A stretch of DNA of 64,000 nucleotides from JBMYTN01 sp049604415 (GTDB lineage: Bacteria; Pseudomonadota; Alphaproteobacteria; Rhodospirillales; Rhodospirillaceae). The DNA lies in contig JBMYTN010000012.1 of assembly GCA_049604415.1 (NCBI GenBank), positions 40,177 through 104,176 of the forward strand. The letters are read 5' to 3'. Position 1 is the stretch's first letter. Each line of letters starts with the position of its first letter. Below are positions 44,950 to 53,850 of this stretch, piece after piece. A model generated the notes under the pieces. The model had not been told where the DNA came from, made no database searches, and worked only from the letters and a program-made list of their open reading frames with translations. Both the position numbers and the translations under genes were made by a program.

Positions 44950-46128
44950 ATGGGAAGCGTTTCGGTGCCATATTCGGGACCGACTCCGATGATGCCATGG
45001 TCTAAGGGCCAAACCTGTTCCCGAGGCCCTGCCCAGCCCAACCCGGTCAAACCCTTTTTCGCCGTCTCAGCCTTGGTCCGCCTTATGGCGCTGGGCCTTG
45101 TGGTGCTGGTTCTGGCCAGCCTGTCGCCCCCGGTCCAAGCGCAAGAATTGCTGTTTAAGAACATTGGCACCGGGCGGACCAGCGGGGCCTATTTCCCGGT
45201 CGGCGGTACCATCGCCAATATCATTTCCAATCCGCCGGGCTCCCGGGCCTGCGAGGATGGCGGGTCCTGTGGCGTGCCCGGCCTGATCGTGGTCGCCCAA
45301 TCCACCAGCGGCTCTGTGGACAATATCCGGCGCATGCGCCTGGACCGATTGGATTTGGCCATCGTCCAAGCCGATGTCGCCTATGGGGCCGTCAACCCCG
45401 AAGACTCGGTGATGGGCGCGGCCAATATGGCCAATGGCCCGCCGCCCTATCCGGACTTGCGGGCCTTGAGCGCGCTCTATGAGGAGAGCCTGCATCTGGT
45501 GACCTTGCAAAGCTCAGGGATTCGATCCTTGGAGGATTTGGCCGGCTTGCGGGTGTCCCTGGGCGAGGCCGGATCGGGCACCCTGGTGACCAGCACACTG
45601 GTGCTGGAAGCCGCCGGATTGGGCGAGATGGATTTCCAGGACTATCCCATGACCCCGTCAGAAGCGACGGACGCCCTGGTCGCCGGTGCCTTGGATGCGT
45701 TCTTTTTCTTCGGCGGTGCCCCGGTACAATTGATCTCCCATCTGGCCGACACCACCCCGATCTCGCTGGTTCCAATCCCGGAAGCCATTGCCGACCGGGT
45801 CAACCGGCAAGCCCCCTACCTGACCCCAGGGCTGATCCGGGCCGGACGTTATGGCAATGAGCGTGCGGTGCCGACCGTGGCGGTCTCAGCGCTGTTGGTG
45901 ACCCGAGCCTCCCTGCCCGATGCCTTGGCCGAGGAGATGACCGCAGCCCTGTGGCATCCTTCCAGTGCCGCCATCCTGGCCAAAGGCCCGCCACAAACCC
46001 GGGATCTGGATATCAAACGCGGCGTTTTGGGCATTCCGATCCCGATCCATCCCGGCGCCATCACCTATTATCAAAAGGTTGGCCTGTTCCCGTCCACGGA
46101 TGGGGACGTGCTCTCCACCCCTGAATAA
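44950..46128 (+). CDS. TAXI-family TRAP-type solute receptor, orphan
   Basis: A 392-aa exported receptor with an unusually long n-region (about 44 residues) before the hydrophobic core (LMALGLVVLVLASL) and a VQAQ cleavage site. Domain signatures: FKNIGTGRTSGAYFPVGGTI, STSGSVDNIRRM, DLAIVQADVAYGAV, the family markers of TRAP-associated extracytoplasmic receptors. No TRAP permease (DctQM) genes lie nearby, so it may feed a distant permease or a sensor. A shorter start at the Met before ALGLVV is possible. GGGGCAGGACC precedes the chosen ATG. It lies 15 nt before the next coding start region, so M17 peptidase expression may be coupled. Confidence 0.88.
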   Translation: MGSVSVPYSGPTPMMPWSKGQTCSRGPAQPNPVKPFFAVSALVRLMALGLVVLVLASLSPPVQAQELLFKNIGTGRTSGAYFPVGGTIANIISNPPGSRACEDGGSCGVPGLIVVAQSTSGSVDNIRRMRLDRLDLAIVQADVAYGAVNPEDSVMGAANMANGPPPYPDLRALSALYEESLHLVTLQSSGIRSLEDLAGLRVSLGEAGSGTLVTSTLVLEAAGLGEMDFQDYPMTPSEATDALVAGALDAFFFFGGAPVQLISHLADTTPISLVPIPEAIADRVNRQAPYLTPGLIRAGRYGNERAVPTVAVSALLVTRASLPDALAEEMTAALWHPSSAAILAKGPPQTRDLDIKRGVLGIPIPIHPGAITYYQKVGLFPSTDGDVLSTPE

Positions 46129-46157
46129 CCGGTCTTGTTTTTTTGGAGTATGGTTTC

Positions 46158-47657
46158 ATGTCCCTCGCGGCCCTGGTTGATGACCCCACCATTTCCTCCG
46201 CCAATACAGCCGATGCGGATCCAGTCGTGGTCATCCCGCTCTACCCGACCACCCCAACAGGCCTAACCGCTGGTTTGCCGACGCTCTCGGACGCGGATAA
46301 GGCCTGGGTTGAGGCCAATGGCTTTACCGGCGCGGCGGGCAGTCTGTTGCCTTTGCCCGATGGCCAGGGCGGTCTGTCCGGGCTGATGCTGGGCTTGGGC
46401 GAGGAAGACAATCCGCGCCTGTTCGCCGCAGCGGCCAGCGGGGCACCGAAAGGGACCTACCGCATTGATCCGGGATTGATGCCCGATGGCTGGACCAATG
46501 AGGTCGCCTTGGCGTGGTCCCTGGCCGATTATCGCTTTGATCGCTACCGCAAGAGCCCCTCAACCGGGTCTGACTCCGCCACCGACACGGAAGCCAAGGA
46601 CCAAAAGCAGCCCCAAACCCCTAAGGCCAAACTGATTTGGCCCGAAGGGGCGGACCGGGAGGCCGTCCGCCGCCTGGATCGGGCCGAGCGCCTGGTGCGC
46701 GATCTGGTCAACACCCCGGCGGAGGATATGGGACCCCAGGAGTTGACCGATGTCACCGCCGAGATCGCCGATCGCCATGGCGCGGCGCTGCGGGTGACCA
46801 TGGGGGATGGCTTGTTGCGGGCGGGCTTCCCCATGATCCATGCGGTGGGTCGGGCCAGTGACCGTCCGCCCCGGCTGATTGATCTGAAATGGGGCGACCC
46901 CGGCGATCCGGCCGTGACCTTGGTCGGCAAGGGGGTGTGCTTTGATTCCGGTGGTTTGGACATCAAACCCGCCGCCGGCATGCGGTTGATGAAAAAGGAT
47001 ATGGGCGGGGCCGCCCATGCCTTGGCCTTGGCCGAGTTGATCATGGATTCCGAACTGCCGATCCGCTTGCGGCTGCTGATCCCGGCGGTAGACAATGCGA
47101 TCTCGGGCAATGCCTTCCGGCCTGGGGATATTCTGCGCTCGCGCAAAGGTTTGAGCGTTGAGATCGGCAATACCGATGCCGAAGGCCGTTTGGTGCTGGC
47201 TGACGCCCTGGCCTGCGCTGCCGAGGGCATTGACAGCCCGCCGCGCAAGCCGGAGCTGATCTTGGATTGCGCCACCCTGACCGGCGCGGCCCGGGTGGCC
47301 TTGGGTCCTGACCTGCCTGCACTCTATTGCAGCGATGACCATTTGGCCCATGACCTGTTGCAGGCGGCCCAAACCCATCGCGATCCGCTTTGGCTGATGC
47401 CCCTGCATGCGGGCTACCGTCGGATGATCGAGAGCAAGGTCGCCGATCTGAACAATGCCCCGGACGGACCCTTTGCCGGATCGATCACCGCAGCCCTGTT
47501 CCTAAAGGCATTCGTCCCGGACGAAATTCCCTGGGTGCATTTGGATGTCTATGCCTGGAATCCCCGGGCCACCCCGGGACGCAGCGAGGGCGGCGCGGCC
47601 CAAGGGCTCCGAACGTTGTTCGAAACCATTCGCTCCCGTTTTGGCAAAGGCCAGTAA
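46158..47657 (+). CDS. Leucyl aminopeptidase-family (M17) peptidase
   Basis: A 499-aa cytosolic metallopeptidase. The catalytic C-terminal half shows VGKGVCFDSGGLDIKP, MKKDMGGAA and the hallmark NTDAEGRLVLADAL, supplying the two-zinc site and bicarbonate region. The N-terminal half is shorter and more divergent than PepA, with a Ser/Thr/Lys insert near residue 135. A GGAG ribosome site 9 nt before the ATG sets the start. It sits 29 nt after the TAXI receptor on the same strand. Likely role: degradation of peptides taken up or released in the cell. Confidence 0.92.
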   Translation: MSLAALVDDPTISSANTADADPVVVIPLYPTTPTGLTAGLPTLSDADKAWVEANGFTGAAGSLLPLPDGQGGLSGLMLGLGEEDNPRLFAAAASGAPKGTYRIDPGLMPDGWTNEVALAWSLADYRFDRYRKSPSTGSDSATDTEAKDQKQPQTPKAKLIWPEGADREAVRRLDRAERLVRDLVNTPAEDMGPQELTDVTAEIADRHGAALRVTMGDGLLRAGFPMIHAVGRASDRPPRLIDLKWGDPGDPAVTLVGKGVCFDSGGLDIKPAAGMRLMKKDMGGAAHALALAELIMDSELPIRLRLLIPAVDNAISGNAFRPGDILRSRKGLSVEIGNTDAEGRLVLADALACAAEGIDSPPRKPELILDCATLTGAARVALGPDLPALYCSDDHLAHDLLQAAQTHRDPLWLMPLHAGYRRMIESKVADLNNAPDGPFAGSITAALFLKAFVPDEIPWVHLDVYAWNPRATPGRSEGGAAQGLRTLFETIRSRFGKGQ

Positions 47658-47861
47658 CCAAACTGTCAGGGGCGATACATCCGAAGAATGAGGTTGCGGG
47701 CCACCAACGGTCCGGAAAGGCAAGAAAGCGCGGGCACTTGCGTTTTCCCCCTACCCTAAACCGGAAAATATCCCTACCTTACCTTATCGGTTTTTGTTGC
47801 ATTGATGCTCAGTTTGCGCTACCAGAACATTGCGGTAACGAAACAAGCGGAAAAACAGCCC

Positions 47862-48227
47862 ATGCCCATCAATCTCAATGCTGTTGAGGCCTTAGACCTC
47901 TGGCGCGGATCTATTGTTGAAAGCGTGCGACGCGATGCGCCGGATCTGTCCGCGCGGCAAATGGCCCTGCTGTTGACCGTTTACTTGACCCCGCCGCCGC
48001 ACACCGTGCGCGGCTTAGCCGGATTGCTCAATGTGTCCAAGCCCGCCATCACCCGGGCGGTGGATCGCTTGTCTGAATATGGTTTGGTCAAGCGCAAGAC
48101 CGATGAGAATGATCGCCGCTCCGTGTTGATCCAACGCACGGTCAAGGGCAGTGTGTTCCTGCGGGAATTTGGCGACATCATTGTGTCCGCCTCGCGCAAC
48201 ACCCATTCGGAAAATGCGGCGGAATAG
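47862..48227 (+). CDS. MarR-family transcriptional regulator
   Basis: A 121-aa winged-helix protein: helix 1 (NAVEALDLWRGSIVESVRRDA), SARQMALLLTVYL, then the recognition region LAGLLNVSKPAITRAVDRLSEYGLVKRKTDENDRRS read in two parts, with the DRR wing typical of MarR proteins. An upstream AT-rich stretch includes AAACCG (47758-47763) and CGGTTT (47788-47793), a possible operator. No partner gene is adjacent on the other side; the target is unknown. Confidence 0.88.
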   Translation: MPINLNAVEALDLWRGSIVESVRRDAPDLSARQMALLLTVYLTPPPHTVRGLAGLLNVSKPAITRAVDRLSEYGLVKRKTDENDRRSVLIQRTVKGSVFLREFGDIIVSASRNTHSENAAE

Positions 48228-48251
48228 ACGACGCTTGGTGTTGCCTTCGAT

Positions 48252-48527
48252 TTAATTTTGCGAAGCGAACGATTTGACCAATTCGGTCAATGTAACACCG
48301 ATTTTATCGCCATCGGTGATGATGACTTCGCCCCGTGCCACCAAAATATCATTGGCATAAATCTCAACGGGTTCACTGATCCGTTGTTCCAACTCGACCA
48401 CAGCGCCACGACCCAGCTTCAAAAGCTGGTTAACCCGGAGATTGGCTTTGCCTAAGACAACGCTGATCTCCACCGGAACGGTATAGATCGCTTCCTTGGC
48501 AATGCGCGAGAGTTCGGTTTCGTTCAT
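48252..48527 (-). CDS. fliN: FliN/SpoA-type flagellar motor switch-like protein, isolated
   Basis: A 91-aa protein matching the C-terminal domain of FliN: IYTVPVEISVVLGKANLRVNQLL, then GRGAVVELEQRISEPVEIYAND and ILVARGEVIITDGDKIGVTLTE. Full FliN is usually 90-140 aa, so this could be complete. No other flagellar genes are in the window. It may be an extra copy or the organism may spread flagellar genes. It could also be a type III secretion-like SctQ domain, less likely. Confidence 0.9.
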   Translation of the reverse strand: MNETELSRIAKEAIYTVPVEISVVLGKANLRVNQLLKLGRGAVVELEQRISEPVEIYANDILVARGEVIITDGDKIGVTLTELVKSFASQN

Positions 48528-48554
48528 CGGGCGGTCAAATCCACTGTTACCAGA

Positions 48555-48599
48555 GCATTTTCAGCCGAAGTGGGTACCGGTTCGGCGGTTCGAAAATGC
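48555..48599. repeat. 45-bp palindromic repeat, copy 1
   Basis: Begins GCATTTTCAGCCGAAG and ends CGGCGGTTCGAAAATGC, so the ends are inverted repeats with an ACCGGT core. The copy 60 bp to the right and a third copy in the opposite orientation at 57769-57813 are nearly identical. This is a dispersed palindromic unit of a type seen in intergenic DNA of alphaproteobacteria. Confidence 0.9.
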
Positions 48600-48614
48600 G
48601 ACAAACCAAAAACC

Positions 48615-48659
48615 GCATTTTCAGCCGAAGGGAGCACCGGTTCGGCGGTCCGAAAATGC
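48615..48659. repeat. 45-bp palindromic repeat, copy 2
   Basis: Same orientation as copy 1 with exact 60-bp start-to-start spacing. It differs from copy 1 at a few central and 3' positions (GGGAGC for TGGGTA, GGTCC for GGTTC), some of which keep potential pairing. Sits between fliN-like and pap genes. Confidence 0.9.
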
Positions 48660-48739
48660 CATCATACAAACGCTTGGGCCGCAGTGTACCAAGCCAGCGG
48701 TTAACGCAAAGTGTGGATTTCGCTCAAACGGGATCCGTC

Positions 48740-50296
48740 TCAAGCTTCCAAGCGTTTTTCCAAGGCCGCACAGACCGTTTCGATCACCCGAACCCGGGCA
48801 TGGCGCTTGTCATTGCCTTCCACCAGGGTCCAGGGCGCAACGGAAGAGCTGGTGCGTTCGACCATGGCGGTCACCGCATCCTCATAGAGATCCCATTTAT
48901 CGCGGTTGCGCCAATCCTCTTCGGTCAGTTTCCAGGCCTTATAGGGGATTTGCGCCCGGGCTTCGAAGCGGGCCAATTGCTCCTCTTTGGAAATATGGAT
49001 CCAGAATTTGCCCAGCACCGTGCCATGCTCGACCAACTGCTCCTCAAAATCTCGGATCTCCGAATAGGCGCGCCGCCATTCCGGATCGCTGGCAAAGCCT
49101 TCAACCCGCTCCACCAAGACCCGGCCATACCAGGAGCGATCAAAAATCGTCACCCGACCCGACCGGGAAATATGACGCCAAAACCGCCACAGATAATGCT
49201 GCACCTTCTCTTCATCGGTTGGGGCCGCTACCGGAATGATCCGGTAGCTGCGGGCATCCATCGCCGCAGCACAGCGCCGAATGGCCCCGCCCTTGCCTGC
49301 CGCATCCCAGCCTTCAAACACCAACACCGTGGAGACCCCGCGCTCCCGGGCGGTCCGGGACAGTTCGGCCAAGCGGGCCTGGGCGATTTTCAGGCGGTGG
49401 TTATAGTCCTTTTTGCCCAAGGTCAGGCTCAGGTCCAGGCTGTCCAGGATCGACGGTTGCTTGCCCTGGACGGTCTGCAGCGCCGCCTCCAGCGCCTCGG
49501 TTTCCGAAGCCTCGGCCTCGTCCTCAGACCCCAGCGCCGATTGCACCGGCGAGGCCATGATGGTTTTGCCGGCCTCCCGGGCGGCATGGGCGTCCAAATG
49601 GGTTTTGATCGTATCTCGTAATAAGTTCAGAACCGTAATGGAACGATAGCGATGGTCTGACCCTTCGACAATATGCCAGCGCGCTTCCGCCACCGAGGTC
49701 TTTCGGATCACCCGTTCTGCGGCCTCGATGAAGTCATCATAGCGCTTGGTGTTGTCCTTATCCTCCTGGGTAACCCGCCAGGCTTGCAAGGGGTCTTTGC
49801 TCAGGTCCTTCAGCCGCTTTTTCTGGGCGTCTTTGCCCAGATGCATCCAGAATTTCAGCACCACCGCGCCGTCATCGGCCAGCATATGTTCAAAGGCCAG
49901 GATCCGTTGCATGCGGTTGTCAAAGGCCTGTTCGGACATATTGCCCAAAGCGAAATCCTTAAACGGCTCCGAATACCAGCAGCTCAGGAACAGGCCGATT
50001 TGGCCATGGGCGGGCAGATCGCGCCAATAGCGCCAGAATTCCGGGCGTTCGCGCTCCACATCGGCTTTGGGGCCATAGGCATTGGTGACGATCCAGCGCG
50101 GGTCGAGCCACTCATTGATCAGATTGATGGACTCGCCCTTGCCTGCGCCCTCGACGCCAGCAAACACCACGACCACCGGGCAGCGGGCTTCCCGCAGCCG
50201 CTGCTGCAGCCCCAACAGCTCGATCCGCAACGGTTCCGCCAGCCGGTCATAATCGGCTTTGCTGATGGTGCGTCCCAATTCCGCCGTGCGAAACAT
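48740..50296 (-). CDS. pap: Polyphosphate:AMP phosphotransferase (two-domain PPK2)
   Basis: A 518-aa protein with two PPK2 domains. The first (about 15-235) has GVEGAGKGESI, and the second (about 280-510) has GWDAAGKGGAI and FDRSWYGRVLVERVEGF. Two-domain PPK2 enzymes convert AMP to ADP with polyphosphate (class II, PAP). Both Walker A lysines and the lid Asp/Arg residues (for example FDRSWY, PLQAWRVTQED) are present. A 7-bp hairpin (CCCTCCT/AGGAGGG) about 41-60 nt upstream of the start could influence the leader. It diverges from gap. Confidence 0.95.
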   Translation of the reverse strand: MFRTAELGRTISKADYDRLAEPLRIELLGLQQRLREARCPVVVVFAGVEGAGKGESINLINEWLDPRWIVTNAYGPKADVERERPEFWRYWRDLPAHGQIGLFLSCWYSEPFKDFALGNMSEQAFDNRMQRILAFEHMLADDGAVVLKFWMHLGKDAQKKRLKDLSKDPLQAWRVTQEDKDNTKRYDDFIEAAERVIRKTSVAEARWHIVEGSDHRYRSITVLNLLRDTIKTHLDAHAAREAGKTIMASPVQSALGSEDEAEASETEALEAALQTVQGKQPSILDSLDLSLTLGKKDYNHRLKIAQARLAELSRTARERGVSTVLVFEGWDAAGKGGAIRRCAAAMDARSYRIIPVAAPTDEEKVQHYLWRFWRHISRSGRVTIFDRSWYGRVLVERVEGFASDPEWRRAYSEIRDFEEQLVEHGTVLGKFWIHISKEEQLARFEARAQIPYKAWKLTEEDWRNRDKWDLYEDAVTAMVERTSSSVAPWTLVEGNDKRHARVRVIETVCAALEKRLEA

Positions 50297-50666
50297 CCCC
50301 TGCCCCTTCTTTTGCTTCTGTTTTTTCGCAATCTATCCCTCCTTCCTATAGGAGGGGCCTATGGGAGGGGAAGAAAATTTGCAAAACCGGTTCCCGTTTG
50401 CCGGTGCATGTTCTAAGGTCCCGCCGCACAGATCGGGTGCGTGATCTTCAGGACGGCTCCGCCTTAAGCGGCAGCCCCGTGGTTCGATCCGCATCCTTCT
50501 CCCAGCGCCGCGTGATCGCCCGGATGTCCGACAGCGCCCCCTTGGTTTGACCAGCGGGACGGGCTGTCTGACCCGCCCCGGTCTCCGGCGCTCCAACCCG
50601 AAGGGAGGAACCGCCGCTGAGCGGATACCCCTTCGACAATGAGATTACGGTGACGGAGGACTTGTC
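50297..50666. promoter_or_regulatory. Divergent region between pap and gap
   Basis: 370 bp without a supportable gene. A perfect 7-bp stem CCCTCCT/AGGAGGG with a 6-nt loop lies at 50337-50356. A GACGGAGGAC ribosome-type site lies just before the gap ATG. The middle has codon-like composition on the minus strand but no start or homology I trust. Confidence 0.45.
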
Positions 50667-51674
50667 ATGGCAGTTCGTGTTGCGATCAACGGTTTCGGGC
50701 GCATTGGCCGCCTTGTTTTGCGGGCTCTGGTGGAATCCGGTCGCACCGATGTGGAAGTGGTGGCGATCAATGATTTGGGCTCCGCTGAAGCCAACGCCCA
50801 TCTGCTGAAATATGACAGCGTCCATGGGGTGCTGCCCCAAGACGTCTCCGTCGATGGCGATATCATGATCATCGGGCGCATGCCGGTTCAGGTGCTCAGC
50901 GAGCGCGATCCGTCCAAGCTGCCCTGGAAAGACCTGGACGTCGACATTGTCGCTGAATGCACCGGCATCTTCTCCGATAAGGATAAGGCGCAGGTCCATT
51001 TGGATGCTGGGGCCAAGCGGGTTCTGGTCTCCGCCCCGTCCAAGGGTGCCGACATCACCGTGGTTTATGGTGTGAACCATGATGCGATCACCGCCGATCA
51101 CCTGGTGATCTCCAACGCCTCTTGCACCACCAACTGCTTGGCTCCGGTGGCCTATATCCTGAACAAGGAATTCGGCATTGATCATGGCTTTATGACCACG
51201 ATCCACGCCTATACCGGCGACCAACGCACCGTCGATACCCTGCATAAGGATCTGCGCCGGGCCCGGGCCGCAGCCATGTCCATGATCCCGACCTCCACCG
51301 GCGCGGCCAAGGCCGTCGGTCTGGTGCTGCCAGATCTGGACGGCAAGCTGGACGGCACCGCCATCCGGGTGCCGACCGCCAATGTCTCCGTGGTCGATCT
51401 GAAATGCGTGCTGAAAAAGAACACCACGGCGGACGAGGTCAATGCCGCCATGCAGGCCGCCGCCGACGGGCCGCTCAAGGGCGCGCTGGCCGTGAACACC
51501 CTGCCGCTGGTCAGCATCGACTTTAACCACAACCCGGCCAGCTCCACCTTCGATGCCACCCAGACCAAGGTCATGGAAGGCAACTTCGCCCGGGTGCTGT
51601 CCTGGTATGACAATGAGTGGGGCTTCTCCAACCGGATGCTCGACACCGCCGTTGCCATTGGCAAGCTGCTCTAA
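50667..51674 (+). CDS. gap: Glyceraldehyde-3-phosphate dehydrogenase (type I)
   Basis: A 335-aa glycolytic and gluconeogenic enzyme. NAD-binding start VRVAINGFGRIGRLVLRAL, then the catalytic SNASCTTNCLAPV with Cys at about residue 153 and HAYTGDQRTVD, and ARAAAMSMIPTSTGAAKAVG for phosphate binding. Length and motifs fit GapA/GapB. It is the first gene of a gap-pgk pair. A GGAGGA site precedes the ATG at 7 nt. Confidence 0.98.
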   Translation: MAVRVAINGFGRIGRLVLRALVESGRTDVEVVAINDLGSAEANAHLLKYDSVHGVLPQDVSVDGDIMIIGRMPVQVLSERDPSKLPWKDLDVDIVAECTGIFSDKDKAQVHLDAGAKRVLVSAPSKGADITVVYGVNHDAITADHLVISNASCTTNCLAPVAYILNKEFGIDHGFMTTIHAYTGDQRTVDTLHKDLRRARAAAMSMIPTSTGAAKAVGLVLPDLDGKLDGTAIRVPTANVSVVDLKCVLKKNTTADEVNAAMQAAADGPLKGALAVNTLPLVSIDFNHNPASSTFDATQTKVMEGNFARVLSWYDNEWGFSNRMLDTAVAIGKLL

Positions 51675-51786
51675 GGCTGCGAGACAACGGATGGGCCGCC
51701 TTCCTTTAACCGGGGGCGGCCCAACATTTTTTTGACATTGAGATCCTCTGATCGACCTCAAGCAATTGGGACGGGAGTGCGAACCC

Positions 51787-52983
51787 ATGGCCAGCTTTAA
51801 GACCATTGATGCCTTGGATGTCTCCGGCAAGCGCGTCTTGGTGCGCGCAGATTTGAACGTGCCGGTGCGCGATGGCAAGGTCACCGACACCACCCGGATT
51901 GATCGGTCAGCGGAAACCGTGCGCCAGCTCAGCGAACGGGGGGCCTGCGTGGTGCTGTGCTCCCATTTCGGCCGCCCCAAGGGCAAGCGGGTGCCGGAAA
52001 TGAGCTTGAAGCCGATCCTGGAGCCCCTGTCCCAAGCTCTGGGCGGTGCAGATGTCTCCTTCGCTGAGGATTGCATCGGTCCGGCCGCAGAGCTGATGGT
52101 CAATGGCCTCGCCCCTGGCCAGGTCGCCCTGTTGGAAAACCTCCGCTTCCACGAAGGCGAAGAGGCCAATGACCCCGGCTTTGCCCGGGCCTTGGCCGAT
52201 CCGTTTGACCTCTATGTCAATGATGCCTTCTCCTCAGCCCACCGAGCCCATGCGTCGACGGAATATGTCGCCCGCCTGCTGCCCTCGGCCGCCGGTTGCC
52301 TGATGGCCGCTGAACTCACCGCGCTGGGTCAGGCGCTGGAGAGCCCGGAACGTCCGGTCGCCGCCCTGGTTGGCGGGGCCAAGGTTTCCACCAAACTCGA
52401 CCTATTAGGCAATCTGCTCGGCAAGGTCGATGTCCTGATCATCGGTGGCGGCATGGCCAACACCTTCCTGCATGCCTCCGGTGTGCCGGTCGGGGCCTCG
52501 CTGTGCGAAAAAGATCTCGCCGACACCGCCCGGGAAATCCTGGAGAAAGCCGACGACCAGCGCTGCCGGATCATCCTGCCTTCCGACGTCGTGGTCGCCA
52601 AAGAGTTCAAAGAAGGCGCGGAAAACCACATCTGCGCCATCGATGAAGTGCCTGAGGACGGCATGATCTTGGATGTCGGCCCGGCCAGCATCGCCACGGT
52701 GATCGAGCGGATCAAAGACTGCCGGACCCTGGTCTGGAATGGCCCGATGGGCGCGTTTGAGATCCCACCCTTCGATGCCGCCACGGTAGCGGTGGCCAAG
52801 GCCGCTGCGGATTTGACCGAAGCCGGGTCCTTGCTCACCGTCGCTGGCGGGGGCGACACGGTGGCTGCCCTGGCCCATGCAGACGTGGTGGAGCGGTTCT
52901 CCTATATCTCCACGGCGGGCGGCGCCTTTTTGGAATGGCTCGAAGGCAAAACCCTGCCCGGTGTGGCGGCCCTGGAAGACTGA
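51787..52983 (+). CDS. pgk: Phosphoglycerate kinase
   Basis: A 398-aa kinase with the start KTIDALDVSGKRVLVRADLN, substrate motif SHFGRPKG, LLENLRFHEGEE, the nucleotide-site segments GGAKVSTKLDLL and IIGGGMANTF, and the C-terminal hinge TVAGGGDTVAAL. The chosen ATG follows GGGAG; an upstream in-frame start adds seven residues without similarity. It lies 112 nt after gap, so the two are probably co-transcribed. Confidence 0.98.
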   Translation: MASFKTIDALDVSGKRVLVRADLNVPVRDGKVTDTTRIDRSAETVRQLSERGACVVLCSHFGRPKGKRVPEMSLKPILEPLSQALGGADVSFAEDCIGPAAELMVNGLAPGQVALLENLRFHEGEEANDPGFARALADPFDLYVNDAFSSAHRAHASTEYVARLLPSAAGCLMAAELTALGQALESPERPVAALVGGAKVSTKLDLLGNLLGKVDVLIIGGGMANTFLHASGVPVGASLCEKDLADTAREILEKADDQRCRIILPSDVVVAKEFKEGAENHICAIDEVPEDGMILDVGPASIATVIERIKDCRTLVWNGPMGAFEIPPFDAATVAVAKAAADLTEAGSLLTVAGGGDTVAALAHADVVERFSYISTAGGAFLEWLEGKTLPGVAALED

Positions 52984-53169
52984 TATCGGCCATCGCATCG
53001 ACCCTGCCTTTGAATTTCAGCTTTTTTTGCAGGGATAAAAGGCACTAAGATTGCCTTGGGGGATGATAAGCAGCCTTTGGTTTGATCAGCGACGTCCCTG
53101 TCCCGGGACCAGGACGATAACGGGATTGGGCAAAAACCACGGAACCGTAAATCGGATCAGCGCAGAACG

Positions 53170-53661
53170 ATGGCAGACCCATCCGAAGCTTTTAAAGAGA
53201 TCAGTGCGCGCTGTCAGGGCACCAACATCAACCCTGACACCCTGCTCGCGACCGATTACCTCAATCACTTCAATGAAGTGATCATGCTGATCGAAATGCT
53301 GCCGGACATGCCCGATATGCTGGAAGAGGTCCAGGAATGGGCCCCGAAGTCCTATAAGGACCATTTCCGCGACAGTGTGTTTTCAGACAAGGATCTGGCG
53401 GTCGAGGCCTATGACCATGTGCCGCCGCAGTTCAAAGCCTCCTTCGAGGAGACCATCAATCAGATGGACAGCCTGTCCATGCAAACCGTCATTCGGCTGG
53501 AAAACATCATTGATGCGGGCAGCGATCCGGAGATCTTGGGCCAGGTGGCCCGCACGGCCTCCAAAACCCTGCAAAAGCTGATCGACGTGGCCAGTGCCAT
53601 TGTCCATGGCGCCAATAAGACCATGGGCCAAGACGCCATCGACCAGATGATGGGTGGTTGA
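53170..53661 (+). CDS. Conserved-looking helical protein of unknown function
   Basis: A 163-aa acidic, mostly helical protein without signal peptide or membrane helix. Visible sequence: TDYLNHFNEVIMLIEMLPDMPDMLEE, WAPKSYKDHFRDS, and LQKLIDVASAIVHGANKTM. It resembles no family I can name. It follows pgk by 186 nt on the same strand and is well separated from the next gene, so cotranscription is possible. Codon use matches its neighbours, supporting a real gene. Confidence 0.7.
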   Translation: MADPSEAFKEISARCQGTNINPDTLLATDYLNHFNEVIMLIEMLPDMPDMLEEVQEWAPKSYKDHFRDSVFSDKDLAVEAYDHVPPQFKASFEETINQMDSLSMQTVIRLENIIDAGSDPEILGQVARTASKTLQKLIDVASAIVHGANKTMGQDAIDQMMGG

Positions 53662-53765
53662 GCGCCTTTTTTCCTGTTTTCAAAAAACCTTACTGTTTCC
53701 GACCGGACGCGGAGCCGCAGCCCGTGATCGGGTTGATCTGCGCGCTGTCCACCGCGCAAAAAGCA

Positions 53766-53797
53766 GAACGGCGTCCCACCAGAGCGGGACGCCGTTC
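53766..53797 (-). terminator. Rho-independent-type terminator of the OmpA lipoprotein gene
   Basis: A perfect 12-bp stem (GAACGGCGTCCC with GGGACGCCGTTC) and an 8-nt loop is followed on the minus strand by TGCTTTTTG, placing it 53-85 nt beyond the lipoprotein stop. It could also terminate the opposite strand, though no T-run follows there. Confidence 0.8.
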
Positions 53798-53850
53798 CTA
53801 AAGCAGTCAGAAGGACCGGGGTGCAAAACGCTGCCCCGGTCGATCCGGAA

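Noticed and set aside
50448..52169. Minus-strand open frame opposite gap
   Set aside because: Mostly antisense to gap; the end beyond gap looks protein-like but has no start, ribosome site or similarity I trust.
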